Assembly: GCA_009712635.1 (NCBI GenBank)
Contig: WASS01000015.1
Span: 857,865 to 921,864, forward strand
Direction of reading: 5' to 3'
DNA length: 64,000 nucleotides
From: Hungatella sp.
GTDB lineage: Bacteria; Bacillota; Clostridia; Lachnospirales; Lachnospiraceae
In this document: positions 51,981 through 61,479 of the stretch, piece by piece
Position numbering within the stretch: the first letter of the stretch is position 1
Layout of the letters: every line of letters begins with the position of its first letter
Translations under genes and position numbers: made by a program
The notes under the pieces: model-generated
The model's database searches: none
What the model saw: the letters and a program-made list of their open reading frames with translations, nothing else
Told to the model about the DNA's origin: nothing

Positions 51981-52412
51981 TTATTGAAATACAACTGGAA
52001 GTTCGGACATCTCCGTCTTGATCACGATAAATGGATAAGATGGTTCTGTTCCTGTGTTCTCGCCCTTATCCGGACCGATTAACTCCGTATCAAGAACGAT
52101 GGAATTGTCAGTGAGATAAAGATCATTGACTGCTATGCTGTAACCGCCGCTGGCCTGCTTTCCATATCCTACTACTATGTAAAGATTTTTATCATCACTG
52201 TAAGTCAGTTTAAAGGGTGACTGTTGTTTTTCTGCTATTATCTGTTTGAGTTCCTGCGGAATATCCGTATCTGCAACCACAGTGAAATCCAGATCCCGTA
52301 CTTTGTTTCCATTATCCCCGTTTACTGTACACCCGCTTAAGGTACGAACCACCAGCACCCACATAGCAAGGCCGAAAAAAATCATCCATTTTCTGTTAAA
52401 CAGTCTCTTCAT
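51981..52412 (-). CDS. PrcB-domain lipoprotein
   Basis: 143 residues with a lipoprotein signal (MIFFGLAMWVLVVRTLSGC, lipobox LSGC) and a C-terminal PrcB_C-type domain (LYIVVGYGKQASGGYSIAVNDLYLTDNSIVLDTELIGP). PrcB was named from a protease complex of Treponema; in Clostridia similar proteins are small lipoproteins of unknown role. It stands between cysE and the polyamine genes. Confidence 0.78.
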   Translation of the reverse strand: MKRLFNRKWMIFFGLAMWVLVVRTLSGCTVNGDNGNKVRDLDFTVVADTDIPQELKQIIAEKQQSPFKLTYSDDKNLYIVVGYGKQASGGYSIAVNDLYLTDNSIVLDTELIGPDKGENTGTEPSYPFIVIKTEMSELPVVFQ

Positions 52413-52506
52413 AGCGCACTCCCCAACTTATTGATTATTACTATTTATATGGGGAGTAAGCCGTTTTTATGAAACTTTTTTATCAGAGAGAGGAAATACC
52501 CGTCTG

Positions 52507-53391
52507 TTATTTAATCGTTCCTGAGATAATTTCGTACTGTTTCGGTCTTCTGTCCCGGAAAAGTCCCCAGTTTCTGCGATCCCTGCTGATCTCATCCAGA
52601 TCAAACTCCGCCAGAATCACACCTTCCTCATCTCTTCCCATAGACTGAATTAAGGCACCTGTACTGTCTGTAATAAAGGATGATCCATAAAACTTTAAAG
52701 AAGAACTCTGATTGCCATTTTCCTCACAGGGTGATACCGATTCCTTTCCAATGCGGTTTGCGGCAATAACTGGTATAATGTTGGAGGCAGAATGCCCCAT
52801 CATACAGCGTCTCCAGTGTTCCATGCTGTCACATTCCAGTATGGGTTCACTTCCAATTGCAGTAGGGTAAAAAATCAGTTCTGCACCCAAAAGTGCAAGA
52901 CTTCTTGCGGTCTCCGGAAACCATTGATCCCAGCAGATCCCAATCCCTACTTTTCCGTATCTTGTATCAAATACCTTAAATCCGGTATCTCCGGGGGTAA
53001 AATAAAATTTTTCCTGATAATAGTGATCATCGGGGATATGGGTTTTCCGGTAAATACCCAGATTCGTCCCATCTGCATCAAGAACTGCAACGGAATTAAA
53101 CATGGTGTTACCAGACCGTTCATAAAAACTGACCGGAATTACCACAGAAAGCTCTGCTGCGATCCGGGAAAAATGAATGACTGCATCATTTTCCTCAGCT
53201 GGCTTTGCATATTCATAATATTCGTAGCGTCTCTCCTGACAGAAATATTGACGTTCAAACAGCTCCGGAAGCAGTATGATTTCGGCTCCCTCTGCTGCTG
53301 CCTTCCTTACAAGCTTCTCCGCACTGGCAATATTTTTATCAACTTCCTGGCAGCACTTCATCTGAACTGCCGCAACTGTTACCTTTTTCAT
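52507..53391 (-). CDS. aguB: N-carbamoylputrescine amidase
   Basis: 294 residues, nitrilase superfamily. Catalytic Glu in [14 protein letters not shown], Lys in [12 protein letters not shown] and Cys in [21 protein letters not shown]. It hydrolyses N-carbamoylputrescine to putrescine, CO2 and ammonia. It overlaps the 3' end of aguA by 53 bases and ends the polyamine operon. Confidence 0.95.
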   Translation of the reverse strand: MKKVTVAAVQMKCCQEVDKNIASAEKLVRKAAAEGAEIILLPELFERQYFCQERRYEYYEYAKPAEENDAVIHFSRIAAELSVVIPVSFYERSGNTMFNSVAVLDADGTNLGIYRKTHIPDDHYYQEKFYFTPGDTGFKVFDTRYGKVGIGICWDQWFPETARSLALLGAELIFYPTAIGSEPILECDSMEHWRRCMMGHSASNIIPVIAANRIGKESVSPCEENGNQSSSLKFYGSSFITDSTGALIQSMGRDEEGVILAEFDLDEISRDRRNWGLFRDRRPKQYEIISGTIK

Positions 53392-54493
53392 CTATTTCTC
53401 CTTTTGGTATCTGCTGCGTGATGCAGTGGATATTTCCTCCCCCTGCAATAATATCTCTGGCATAGACCGGATAGATCTTTCTGTCGGGAAAACAGTCAGA
53501 TAGAATACGGACTGCTTCCCTGTCATTTTCATCTTCAAACTGAGGGACGATTACCCCTCCGTTTGAAATATAGAAATTCACATAACTGGCAGCCAGCCGT
53601 TCTCCAGGTTCCCGTTCATCTTCACCTGGTTCGAAGGCAAAACCCGCCAGTTCCTCTTTCGTAATACAGACAGGAATCTTAGGAATTGGCAGCTTATGAA
53701 CAACAAAATGCCTGCCCTTTGCATCGGTCTCTTTCTCAAGAATCCGTAAATCCTCCATTGACATTTCATACTGAGGGTCTTCCCTGTCATCAGTCCAGGC
53801 TAACACCACTTCACCAGGACGTACAAATGCACAGACATTATCCACATGCTCATTAGTTTCGTCCTGATAGATGCCATACTTCAGCCAGATAATTTTCTCT
53901 GCTCCCAGATATTCCTTTAGCTTTGCCTCAATTTGCTCCCTGGTCAGAAGTGGATTTCTCCCCTTACTTAAGAGACAGCTTTCTGTTACCAGAACCGTCC
54001 CTTCTCCATCTGATTGAATGGAACCGCCTTCCAGAACGAAATTTCCGGCATCATAAACTTCATATCCCAGCTTTTCACAAAACCGGCCTGCAAGAAGGTT
54101 ATCTTTCTCCCAGTCCTGATACAGTCCATCAAAGGTACCTCCCCAGGCATTAAACTGCCAGTCAATTCCCCTGACACGACCTGACTTATCTTTTACAAAA
54201 GTAGGACCAACATCTCTCGCCCATGCATCGTCAGATTCCATCACCATCACTTCAATCCGATCAGAAAGCATGGCTCTGGCATTGTCATAAGTATCCTCAT
54301 GGGTCAGCATGATTAACTGTTCACTGTCTGCAATAGCTTCTGCAATTTCCACAAAAGCCTTTCTTGCTTTTACCGCCCCATATGGCCAGGACCCCGGCCT
54401 TCTGGGCCAGATCATGATGCAGCCTCTGTGAGGTTCAAATTCCCCCGGCATGTAAAATCCTTCCTTTGCCGGCAGTGTGGATCGCTTTCTCAT
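53339..54493 (-). CDS. aguA: Agmatine deiminase
   Basis: 384 residues, guanidino-group-modifying superfamily. [58 protein letters not shown] and the catalytic cysteine motif [13 protein letters not shown] fit AguA. It converts agmatine to N-carbamoylputrescine. The C terminus runs about 20 residues past the active-site motif (ending SDEVLPGS), overlapping aguB. Confidence 0.96.
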   Translation of the reverse strand: MRKRSTLPAKEGFYMPGEFEPHRGCIMIWPRRPGSWPYGAVKARKAFVEIAEAIADSEQLIMLTHEDTYDNARAMLSDRIEVMVMESDDAWARDVGPTFVKDKSGRVRGIDWQFNAWGGTFDGLYQDWEKDNLLAGRFCEKLGYEVYDAGNFVLEGGSIQSDGEGTVLVTESCLLSKGRNPLLTREQIEAKLKEYLGAEKIIWLKYGIYQDETNEHVDNVCAFVRPGEVVLAWTDDREDPQYEMSMEDLRILEKETDAKGRHFVVHKLPIPKIPVCITKEELAGFAFEPGEDEREPGERLAASYVNFYISNGGVIVPQFEDENDREAVRILSDCFPDRKIYPVYARDIIAGGGNIHCITQQIPKGEIDEKGNSCGSSDEVLPGS

Positions 54494-54517
54494 ATTTCAT
54501 TCCTCATATCAGGCCCA

Positions 54518-55639
54518 TTAAGACAGCCTGTTTTTAAAATCTTCGTATCCAAATTCTTTTATAATACGGCATTCTCCATCCTGATCCATAACCGCTATGG
54601 AAGGAAGTGGCATGCCGTTAAATGTGTTGTTTTTTACCATGGAGTAAATAGCCATGTCCATAAAATACAGTTTGTCTCCAGGCTTTATCTCATGGTCAAA
54701 GGAATAATCTCCGATTACATCTCCAGCCAGGCAGGTGCAGGAAGACAGGCGGTAAGTAAAAGGCTTTTCTCCCGGATCTGCGCTGTCCTTTAACGGCGGA
54801 CGATAAGGCATCTCCAGTACATCCGGCATATGGCAGGCTGCCGAAGCGTCAAGAATTAAGGTTTTAATCCCATTATCCACCACATCAAGCACTTCTGTCA
54901 CCAAATAACCAGCATTTAAAGCAACTGCCTCTCCCGGTTCTAGATAAACACGAAGCCCGTACCGGTCCTGAATTCTTTTGATACAGGATTCCAAAAGCTC
55001 CAGATCATAATCCTCTCTGGTGATATGATGTCCTCCGCCCATATTAATCCAGGATAATCGGGAAAAATATTCTCCGAACTGTTCTTCCACTGCATCCAGA
55101 GTGGTTTTCAGTGCATCCGCATTCTGTTCACAAAGAGTATGAAAATGAATGCCGGAGATATAAGGCAGATATTCTTCCTCAAACTGCTCCCTTGTCACAC
55201 CCAGCCTGGAGCCGGGTGCACAGGGATCATAGATCGCATGCCCATCTTGTGTGGAGCATTGTGGATTAACCCGGATGCCGGCATTTACACCCTTAAGGCA
55301 GTCCTTATACTTTTTCAATTGGGAAAACGAGTTAAATATAATGTGGTCACAGATTTTTGTCAGTTCTTCAAAATCCGCTTCCTTATAAGCAGGGGCAAAA
55401 ACATGGTTTGAAAGTCCCATCTCCTCTTTTCCAAGTCTGGCTTCATACAGACCGCTTGCTGTGGTTCCATCAATGTATTTTGCAATTAACGGATACTCTG
55501 CAAAGCAGGAAAATGCCTTTTGCGCCAGAAGAATGCTGCATCCGGTTCTCTCTCTCACCCCGTTTAATATCTTTAAATTATCAGTCAGCCTGCCCTCATC
55601 AATTACGTAGCAGGGAGTCTTTAATTCCTCTATCTTCAT
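54518..55639 (-). CDS. nspC: Carboxynorspermidine/carboxyspermidine decarboxylase
   Basis: 373 residues, PLP-dependent alanine-racemase fold: the PLP lysine is Lys41 (SILLAQKAFSCF), with GIHFHTLCEQNADAL, INMGGGHHITREDYDLE, YLEPGEAVALNAGYLV and catalytic Cys near SSCTCLAGDVIGDY. It decarboxylates carboxyspermidine to spermidine. The ATG at 55639 lies two bases after the stop of the dehydrogenase gene. Confidence 0.94.
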   Translation of the reverse strand: MKIEELKTPCYVIDEGRLTDNLKILNGVRERTGCSILLAQKAFSCFAEYPLIAKYIDGTTASGLYEARLGKEEMGLSNHVFAPAYKEADFEELTKICDHIIFNSFSQLKKYKDCLKGVNAGIRVNPQCSTQDGHAIYDPCAPGSRLGVTREQFEEEYLPYISGIHFHTLCEQNADALKTTLDAVEEQFGEYFSRLSWINMGGGHHITREDYDLELLESCIKRIQDRYGLRVYLEPGEAVALNAGYLVTEVLDVVDNGIKTLILDASAACHMPDVLEMPYRPPLKDSADPGEKPFTYRLSSCTCLAGDVIGDYSFDHEIKPGDKLYFMDMAIYSMVKNNTFNGMPLPSIAVMDQDGECRIIKEFGYEDFKNRLS

Positions 55640-55641
55640 GA

Positions 55642-56916
55642 TTATTCCTGTCTCCACACAGTTACAGTCTCAGGATCTTCGCAGACTACCCAGGGAAGTC
55701 CCCATTTATTTAAAGCTTCCATGTATGGATCAGGATCAAATTCCTCTACATTGAACACACCTGGCTTTTTCCACTGTCCGGTTACCACCATCATGGCTCC
55801 GATCATAGCCGGAACTCCGGTTGTATAGGAAATTGCCTGTGATTCAACCTCTTTGTAGCACTCCTGATGATCACATACGTTGTAGATATAGATGGTTTTT
55901 TCTTTTCCGTCTTTGATACCTGTAAAAATGCATCCGATGTTTGTCTTTCCAACTGTTCTTGGTCCCAGGGACGCCGGATCAGGAAGAAGTGCCTTTAAAA
56001 ACTGGATCGGTACAATGCTCTGGCCATTAAACTCAATGGGTGCCGTTGAAAGCATTCCAACATTCTCCAGACATTTCATATGTGTTAAGTAGCTTTGCCC
56101 AAAGGTCATAAAGAAGCGGATTCTCTTAACGCCAGGAATGTTCTTAGCCAGAGATTCGATCTCTTCATGATGAAGGAGATACATGTCCTTTTCACCCACC
56201 TCCGGGAAATTATATCTGGATTTCAGTTCCATAGGTTTCGTCTCAACCCAGTGGCCATCCTCCCAGTAAGATCCGTTTGCAGATACTTCTCTTAAATTAA
56301 TCTCAGGGTTAAAGTTTGTTGCAAATGGATATCCGTGATCACCGCCGTTACAGTCTAAAATATCGATGGTGTGAATTTCATCAAAGTAATGCTTCAGAGC
56401 ATAAGCGGAAAATACACTGGTAACGCCAGGATCAAATCCGGTTCCAAGAAGAGCGGTAATGTTTGCATTTTCAAATCGCTCTCTGTAATTCCACTGCCAG
56501 GAATAATCGAAATAAGCGGTAAAACCAAGGTCCTCACAACGTTTCTCATAGATGGCTCTCCACTGGGGATCTTCCGTATCTTCCGACTCATAGTTAGCCG
56601 TATCGATGTAATCCACTCCTGCAGCCAGGCAGGCATCCATAATGGTTAAATCCTGATAGGGAAGTGCCACATTTAATACGGCATCGGGCTGATAGCTCTT
56701 AATTAAGGCAATGACTTCCTCTGTGTGATCTGCATCAACTCTTGCGGTTTCAATTCTTGTTTTTGTCTTTCCTTCCAGCTTTGCCTTTAACGCATCACAT
56801 TTTTCCTTTGTTCTGCTTGCTATGCAAATGTCTGTAAATACCTCGCTGTTCTGGCAGCACTTGTTGATTGCTACTGCGGCAACTCCGCCGCATCCGATTA
56901 CTAATAATCTGCTCAT
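55642..56916 (-). CDS. Carboxynorspermidine/carboxyspermidine dehydrogenase (saccharopine dehydrogenase family)
   Basis: 424 residues: LLVIGCGGVAAVAINKCCQ Rossmann motif, DICIASRTKEKCDALKAKL, NVALPYQDLTIMDACLAAGVDYIDTANYE, and TALLGTGFDPGVTSVFSAYALKH, as in LYS1-like CASDH. It condenses aspartate semialdehyde with putrescine and reduces the product with NAD(P)H. The ATG at 56916 has GAGGAGGAAAAGGA upstream and overlaps the stop of speE; the frame to 57024 is rejected. Next to nspC, as usual. Confidence 0.93.
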   Translation of the reverse strand: MSRLLVIGCGGVAAVAINKCCQNSEVFTDICIASRTKEKCDALKAKLEGKTKTRIETARVDADHTEEVIALIKSYQPDAVLNVALPYQDLTIMDACLAAGVDYIDTANYESEDTEDPQWRAIYEKRCEDLGFTAYFDYSWQWNYRERFENANITALLGTGFDPGVTSVFSAYALKHYFDEIHTIDILDCNGGDHGYPFATNFNPEINLREVSANGSYWEDGHWVETKPMELKSRYNFPEVGEKDMYLLHHEEIESLAKNIPGVKRIRFFMTFGQSYLTHMKCLENVGMLSTAPIEFNGQSIVPIQFLKALLPDPASLGPRTVGKTNIGCIFTGIKDGKEKTIYIYNVCDHQECYKEVESQAISYTTGVPAMIGAMMVVTGQWKKPGVFNVEEFDPDPYMEALNKWGLPWVVCEDPETVTVWRQE

Positions 56917-57770
56917 TCCTTTTCCTCCTCTTCCAGTAGATCTTCCACATATTTGGGTAGCATAAATGCTCCTGTGTGAAGATTGGTAGTATAATACCAT
57001 GTCTCTATTTTCATTTTGTTCCATTTATCGGGTTTAAAGTCATTAATCGGGTGATATTTTTTTGAGGCAAAACCAAACAGCCAGTAGCCTGACGGACAGG
57101 TTGGAATATGAGCCTGATAAACACGGCTGATGGGGAAGGAACGATAAACCTTCCTGTGCATGCTTCTGCAAGCCAGTTCATCTTCGTCATAAAAAGGACT
57201 GCCATGCTGATAAACCATGATTCCGTCGCTCTTAAGCGCCTTATAGCAGCTTCCATAAAACTCTTTGGTGAAAAGTCCCTCAGTATGTCCAAACGGATCG
57301 GTGGAATCATTGATAATCAGATCGTATTCTTCTTTTTTGTTTCTCAGAAAACGAAGTCCGTCATCGTAATAAACCTTTACTCTCTTATCATCCAGACCGC
57401 ATGCCACCTCAGGAAATATATCCCGGCATACATCTACAAACAGTTTATCCGTTTCAACCACATCAATGGATTCAATGGAAGGATACTGCAAAAGCTCCTT
57501 CGCCACACCTCCGTCACCTCCACCGATAATCAGTACATTCCTCACATCGGGGTGAACTGCCATAGGTACATGGGTAACCATCTCATCATAAATAAATTCA
57601 TCTTTGTCCGAAAAAACAATGTCTCCGTCAAGAGCCACAAACTTTCCGAATTCCTGGGATTCAAATACATCGATTCTCTGATATTCACTTTCGCCGGAAA
57701 AAAGCTGCTTGTCAATCCGGACGGAAAGCTTAACATTGGATGTATGCAATTCCGAAAACCATATCTCCAT
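56913..57770 (-). CDS. speE: Spermidine synthase-family aminopropyltransferase
   Basis: 285 residues: MEIWFSELHTSNVKLSVRIDKQL, GGGDGGVAKELLQYPSIESIDVVETD (dcSAM/putrescine site), and LRNKKEEYDLIINDSTDPFGHTEGLF. It transfers aminopropyl from decarboxylated SAM to putrescine. No speD (SAM decarboxylase) is visible in this window. The ATG at 57770 follows GGAGG. Its product MTA is the precursor of methylthioribose. Confidence 0.93.
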   Translation of the reverse strand: MEIWFSELHTSNVKLSVRIDKQLFSGESEYQRIDVFESQEFGKFVALDGDIVFSDKDEFIYDEMVTHVPMAVHPDVRNVLIIGGGDGGVAKELLQYPSIESIDVVETDKLFVDVCRDIFPEVACGLDDKRVKVYYDDGLRFLRNKKEEYDLIINDSTDPFGHTEGLFTKEFYGSCYKALKSDGIMVYQHGSPFYDEDELACRSMHRKVYRSFPISRVYQAHIPTCPSGYWLFGFASKKYHPINDFKPDKWNKMKIETWYYTTNLHTGAFMLPKYVEDLLEEEEKE

Positions 57771-57801
57771 ATATTCCTCCATCTTTCCCACTTACCGGAA
57801 A

Positions 57802-59253
57802 TTACTCTGTCAGTACCATTAAATTCTCCACTGCCGGGTCTTCTGTTCCCTGCATGGAGCATCCCTTCTCTCTTGCGTAGACGATATATTCCACAATTTC
57901 TTCCGTAATCATCTCTCCAGGCGCTAAAATCGGGATTCCCGGCGGATAACACATCACAAACTCTCCGCTGATCTTACCTGCTGACTCTTTTACCGGAACA
58001 GATACCTTCTTTGAATAAAATGCCTTCTGGGGAGATATCACCACTTTTGGTGCTATGTACTCTCCTGATAGCATACCTGTCCGGTCTTTTTTATAAAGAC
58101 GCTCTACATCTGCCAGAGCACCTACCAGGCGCTCTATATCCTGTATTCTGTCACCAATGGAAATATAGGCAAGGATGTTGCAGATATCTCCAAATTCAAT
58201 CTGAATATCATATTCATCCCGAAGGAGGTCATACACTTCAATTCCTGCCAGACCATTTCCCAGGGTATAAACGGAAAGCTTGGTCACGTCATAGTCGAAG
58301 ATGCTGGTACCATTTATCAAATCTCTGCCATATGCATAATATCCCCCAATGGAATTAATTTCTTCCCTGGCATACTCTGCCATTTCAGTCACCCTTGCAA
58401 AGGATTCTTCTCCTCTGAGCGCCAGGTTCCGTCTGGAAATATCAAGGCTGGAAAGAAGAAGATAGGACGCACTGGTCGTCTGTGTTAAATTAATGATCTG
58501 ACGCACATAATCTCCGTTCACACCGGTATTCAGCAGGAGAAGTGAGCTTTGTGTCAGACTTCCTCCTGATTTGTGCATGGAAATTGCGGCCATATCTGCC
58601 CCTGCCGCCATGGCGGAAACAGGCAGGTTTTTACCGAAGTAAAGATGGGTTCCATGAGCTTCATCTGCCAGCACCTTCATACCGTGTGCATGAGCCAGAC
58701 GCACAATGGAACGGATATCGGAACAGATTCCGTAATAAGTGGGATTGTTAACAAACACTGCCACAGCATCCGGATTTTCCTCAATTGCTTTCTCAACCTG
58801 GTTGATCTCCATTCCAAGGGAAATCCCAAGCATGCTGTTTACTTCTGGATTCACATATACAGGAATTGCTCCGCAAAGCACTAAAGCGTTAATCGCACTT
58901 TTATGGACATTTCTCGGAAGAATAATCTTATCTCCGGCTTTGCAGACAGAAAGAATCATGCTCTGTACTGCCGAAGTAGTTCCTCCTACCATTAAGAACG
59001 CATCTGCCGCTCCAAATGCCTCCGCAGCCAAACGTTCTGCATCCCGGATCACTGACACGGGATGGCACAAATTATCAAGGGGCTTCATGGAATTTACATC
59101 AAGCCCTACGCAACGCTCACCAAGAAGCTGTGCCAGCTCCGGATTTCCTCTTCCCCGTTTATGCCCGGGTACATCAAAGGGCACTACTCTTTTCTTTCTA
59201 AATGTCTCAAGAGCATCATAAATCGGAGCTCTCATCTGATCGTCTCTGTTCAT
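57802..59253 (-). CDS. speA: Arginine decarboxylase (Orn/Lys/Arg decarboxylase, short fold-I type)
   Basis: 483 residues of the aminotransferase-fold decarboxylase family (as in B. subtilis SpeA/YaaO): FDVPGHKRGRGNPEL, FLMVGGTTSAVQSMIL, VFVNNPTYYGICSD, LADEAHGTHLYFG and the PLP lysine in AISMHKSGGSLTQSS (Lys228). With aguA and aguB downstream, arginine is the likely substrate, giving agmatine. The ATG at 59253 is used; the open frame continues upstream to 59376 through the leader terminator and is unlikely to be translated. First gene of the polyamine operon. Confidence 0.93.
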   Translation of the reverse strand: MNRDDQMRAPIYDALETFRKKRVVPFDVPGHKRGRGNPELAQLLGERCVGLDVNSMKPLDNLCHPVSVIRDAERLAAEAFGAADAFLMVGGTTSAVQSMILSVCKAGDKIILPRNVHKSAINALVLCGAIPVYVNPEVNSMLGISLGMEINQVEKAIEENPDAVAVFVNNPTYYGICSDIRSIVRLAHAHGMKVLADEAHGTHLYFGKNLPVSAMAAGADMAAISMHKSGGSLTQSSLLLLNTGVNGDYVRQIINLTQTTSASYLLLSSLDISRRNLALRGEESFARVTEMAEYAREEINSIGGYYAYGRDLINGTSIFDYDVTKLSVYTLGNGLAGIEVYDLLRDEYDIQIEFGDICNILAYISIGDRIQDIERLVGALADVERLYKKDRTGMLSGEYIAPKVVISPQKAFYSKKVSVPVKESAGKISGEFVMCYPPGIPILAPGEMITEEIVEYIVYAREKGCSMQGTEDPAVENLMVLTE

Positions 59254-59292
59254 ATGGCAAATTACCTCTCTGCAATAAAATTCCTTACAATC

Positions 59293-59322
59293 AAAAAAAG
59301 CAGGTGAATGTACATCACCTGC
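59293..59322 (-). terminator. Intrinsic terminator in the speA leader (attenuator)
   Basis: Minus strand: GCAGGTGA (59322-59315), a 7-base loop, TCACCTGC (59307-59300), then seven T residues (59299-59293). It lies 40 bases before the speA ATG, between the structured leader and the gene, so it must be bypassed for expression. Confidence 0.85.
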
Positions 59323-59395
59323 CTGAAATCTCATGAATCTTTTAACGGAGTCATCCTCCGTCTGCTTACTATTCATGACAATTACCGTTTTCGAG

Positions 59396-59596
59396 TCTAC
59401 ATAGCAAATATACTGTCCCTGCTATTATTGATCGTTTCACAAGATGATGTGCAGATGCACTGATTATAAAGTAATCAACTTATAAAATTTGAGCTTCTAA
59501 CTCAATCAATAATGTGGTTTCCCACGTTCGGCAGCTGACCCGCCTGTCCGTCTGGGCTTAACTTCTTACGAAGTGGTCAATATTTGCATGAAAACG
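59396..59596 (-). ncRNA. Candidate riboswitch-like leader of the polyamine operon
   Basis: Minus-strand leader. A closing stem joins CGTTTTC (59596-59590) to GAAAACG (59402-59396) and GCAAATAT (59587-59580) to ATATTTGC (59421-59414), enclosing about 150 bases. Inside are ACUUC-GUAA-GAAGU, GUGG-GAAA-CCAC (both GNRA loops), a long-range AUUAUUGAUU/GAUCAAUAAU stem, and GAUUA...UAAUC. I match it to no class I know (checked by eye against lysine, cobalamin, M-box, c-di-AMP, ZTP, guanidine). Confidence 0.65.
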
Positions 59597-59621
59597 ATAA
59601 TGTCTCTTCATACTGGGGTAA

Positions 59622-59651
59622 AGAATAACATATTTTACGGATTCATGTCAA
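59622..59651 (-). promoter_or_regulatory. Promoter of the speA leader/operon
   Basis: TTGACA (59651-59646), an 18-base spacer and TATTCT (59627-59622) on the minus strand. The transcript would start near 59615, leaving a leader of about 360 bases. Confidence 0.65.
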
Positions 59652-59689
59652 CCAGTTTTTTGTAAAATTTTTGTCTTTCATGAAATAGA

Positions 59690-59740
59690 ACAGCCGCTGT
59701 CTGAGAACATCTACCATTTCTCATACAGCGGCTGTCTCCC
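59690..59740 (-). terminator. Terminator of spoIIID
   Basis: ACAGCCGCTGT and ACAGCGGCTGT arms with an inner TGAGAA/TTCTCA stem; tail TCTATTTC on the minus strand. Confidence 0.7.
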
Positions 59741-59752
59741 CACTCATTAGTT

Positions 59753-60028
59753 TTATAAATCTTTTTTACTGCACATCTGAAGGCGGTGCTGATACTTTTC
59801 CTTGGTGGCGAGGCCGCCTCTGATATGGCGCTCGGATTTGTTAATGTCCAGGATGACCCTGGCCCGGGCTGCCAGGGACGGATTGATGTGCTCTAAACGA
59901 TCTGTCACATCCTTATGTACCGTAGATTTGGAAATTCCAAATTTCTTTGCTGTCTGCCTAACGGTTGCATGGTAGTCTATGATGTAGTTGGCGATCGCAA
60001 CCGCGCGTTCTTCAATATATTCCTTCAA
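59753..60028 (-). CDS. spoIIID: Sporulation transcriptional regulator SpoIIID
   Basis: 91 residues with a TTG start at 60028 (AGGGGGATTTTC upstream). The helix-turn-helix TVRQTAKKFGISKSTVHKDVTDRLEHINPSLAARARVILDINKSERHIRGGLATKEKY is the SpoIIID signature. It acts in the mother cell downstream of sigma-E, turning genes on or off. Single gene with its own terminator. Confidence 0.97.
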   Translation of the reverse strand: MKEYIEERAVAIANYIIDYHATVRQTAKKFGISKSTVHKDVTDRLEHINPSLAARARVILDINKSERHIRGGLATKEKYQHRLQMCSKKDL

Positions 60029-60218
60029 GAAAATCCCCCTGCTAGGACGTTTTTACATACTTATGCAGGATGACGGTCAAGTATGAATGGTTCTATTTTA
60101 ATTTCTTATGAATTAATTTTATATTAAAATTACCATAATTTACCACTGTATAATATAATTGTACAAAATGAAACCACAATTTTCTACAATAATCCACCTG
60201 TCAGATATCAAATTTTCA

Positions 60219-60247
60219 TTGACGCATTTGTCAAATCCAACTATAAT
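60219..60247 (+). promoter_or_regulatory. Promoter of the HD-GYP gene
   Basis: TTGACG, 17 bases, TATAAT. The start is expected near 60254. Confidence 0.8.
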
Positions 60248-60346
60248 TTAAGATATTAATATACAATTATTTCTAATTCTAACATAAAAAGGAAACTACT
60301 GAACAGAAAGAAGAGACTGCCATATAGTCTGTTGAGGTGCAAAGAA

Positions 60347-61417
60347 TTGATTTATTTACCAATTGAAAAATTGACTGCAGGTATGGAATTAGCCCGCAAC
60401 ATACCAGGTTTAAACCCAATGCTGCCTTTCGCCGTAACTGGCTACGTCCTGAATGAACGCACGATAAACAGAATGATGAGTATAGGAATTCAGGGAGCTT
60501 ATATTCAGACTGAACAAACTGAAGGAATTGAGCCAGTAGATATAGTGGAACCTGAATTAAAGGCCAAAATGCTGATCAGCATACAGGAAACATTTGAAGA
60601 AAGCCTGAAAAAAGTCACCTTTCAGACCAGCAGACAGATTTATGAGAATATTGCCGACGTAGCAAAAACCGTCGTTATGAATGTTTTAAACATGGACAAG
60701 TATCTTTTTCAGATGATTGATATCAGAGATTATGACAGCTATACCTATTCCCACAGCCTGTATGTGGGGATTTTAAGTGTACTCATCGGGCGTTATATCG
60801 GACTCCCTATATCCAAGCTGAATGATCTGGCTCTGTGCGGTCTTCTCCACGATATCGGAAAAACTGATATTCCAATTGAAATCACCAATAAGCCAGGACC
60901 TTTAACCAAGGAAGAGTTTGAGATTATGAAACAGCACCCCAGTCTTTCCTATGATAAGCTGTTTGACTGTAATTCCATCTCCCAGGCAGTACTTCAGGGA
61001 ATTCAGACTCACCATGAGAAATATGACGGAAGCGGTTATCCATTTGGTCTTGCAGGGGAGAATATTCCTTTATACGGCCGCATCCTTGCTATTGCAGATG
61101 TTTATGATGCCTTAAGTGCCACGAGACCATACCGAAAGGCATGGAATCCAAGAAAGATATTTGATTATCTGACCAGCTGCTGCAATTCCCATTTTGACCC
61201 GGAACTGTTATCCGCCTTTTTCCAATGTGTCTCTGCCTATCCGATTGGTACAATTGTCAGATTAAGTGACGGAAGCACAGCTGTCGTCAAAGATAATACT
61301 CCAGGATTTGCACTTCGGCCAATCATCCGATTCATTAATCCTGCCAGTGTGGCAGGCAAAGAAATCAATCTATCAAGTGAAGCCCTTAATATTACTATTA
61401 TAGACATGGATGATTAA
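60347..61417 (+). CDS. HD-GYP domain protein (putative c-di-GMP phosphodiesterase)
   Basis: About 356 residues. An N-terminal DUF3391-like region (residues ~1-100) precedes an HD-GYP domain: YSHSLYVGILS, LLHDIGKTDIP (HD), KQHPSLSYD, THHEKYDGSGYPFGLAGENIP (HHExxDGxGYP) and AIADVYDALSATRPYRKA. These ligands are intact, so it may hydrolyse c-di-GMP. The TTG at 60347 is preferred since GAGGTG is seven bases upstream; another TTG at 60332 is possible. Confidence 0.9.
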   Translation: MIYLPIEKLTAGMELARNIPGLNPMLPFAVTGYVLNERTINRMMSIGIQGAYIQTEQTEGIEPVDIVEPELKAKMLISIQETFEESLKKVTFQTSRQIYENIADVAKTVVMNVLNMDKYLFQMIDIRDYDSYTYSHSLYVGILSVLIGRYIGLPISKLNDLALCGLLHDIGKTDIPIEITNKPGPLTKEEFEIMKQHPSLSYDKLFDCNSISQAVLQGIQTHHEKYDGSGYPFGLAGENIPLYGRILAIADVYDALSATRPYRKAWNPRKIFDYLTSCCNSHFDPELLSAFFQCVSAYPIGTIVRLSDGSTAVVKDNTPGFALRPIIRFINPASVAGKEINLSSEALNITIIDMDD

Positions 61418-61427
61418 CAGAATAAAT

Positions 61428-61477
61428 GAAACAGGTGAACGTTCACCAAAGAATCCGGGAACGCCCACCTGTTTTAT
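61428..61477. terminator. Bidirectional terminator between HD-GYP gene and phosphatase
   Basis: AAACAGGTG...CACCTGTTTT with an inner CGTTC/GAACG stem, between convergent genes. Confidence 0.75.
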
Positions 61478-61479
61478 GT

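Noticed and set aside
59254..59376. N-terminal extension of speA
   Set aside because: The frame is open, but it contains the leader terminator and lacks a ribosome binding site; the MNRDDQ start matches the usual family length.
59396..59596. ZTP, lysine, cobalamin or c-di-AMP riboswitch upstream of speA
   Set aside because: Conserved cores of these classes could not be found by eye; GUGGGAAACCAC alone is only a GNRA hairpin.
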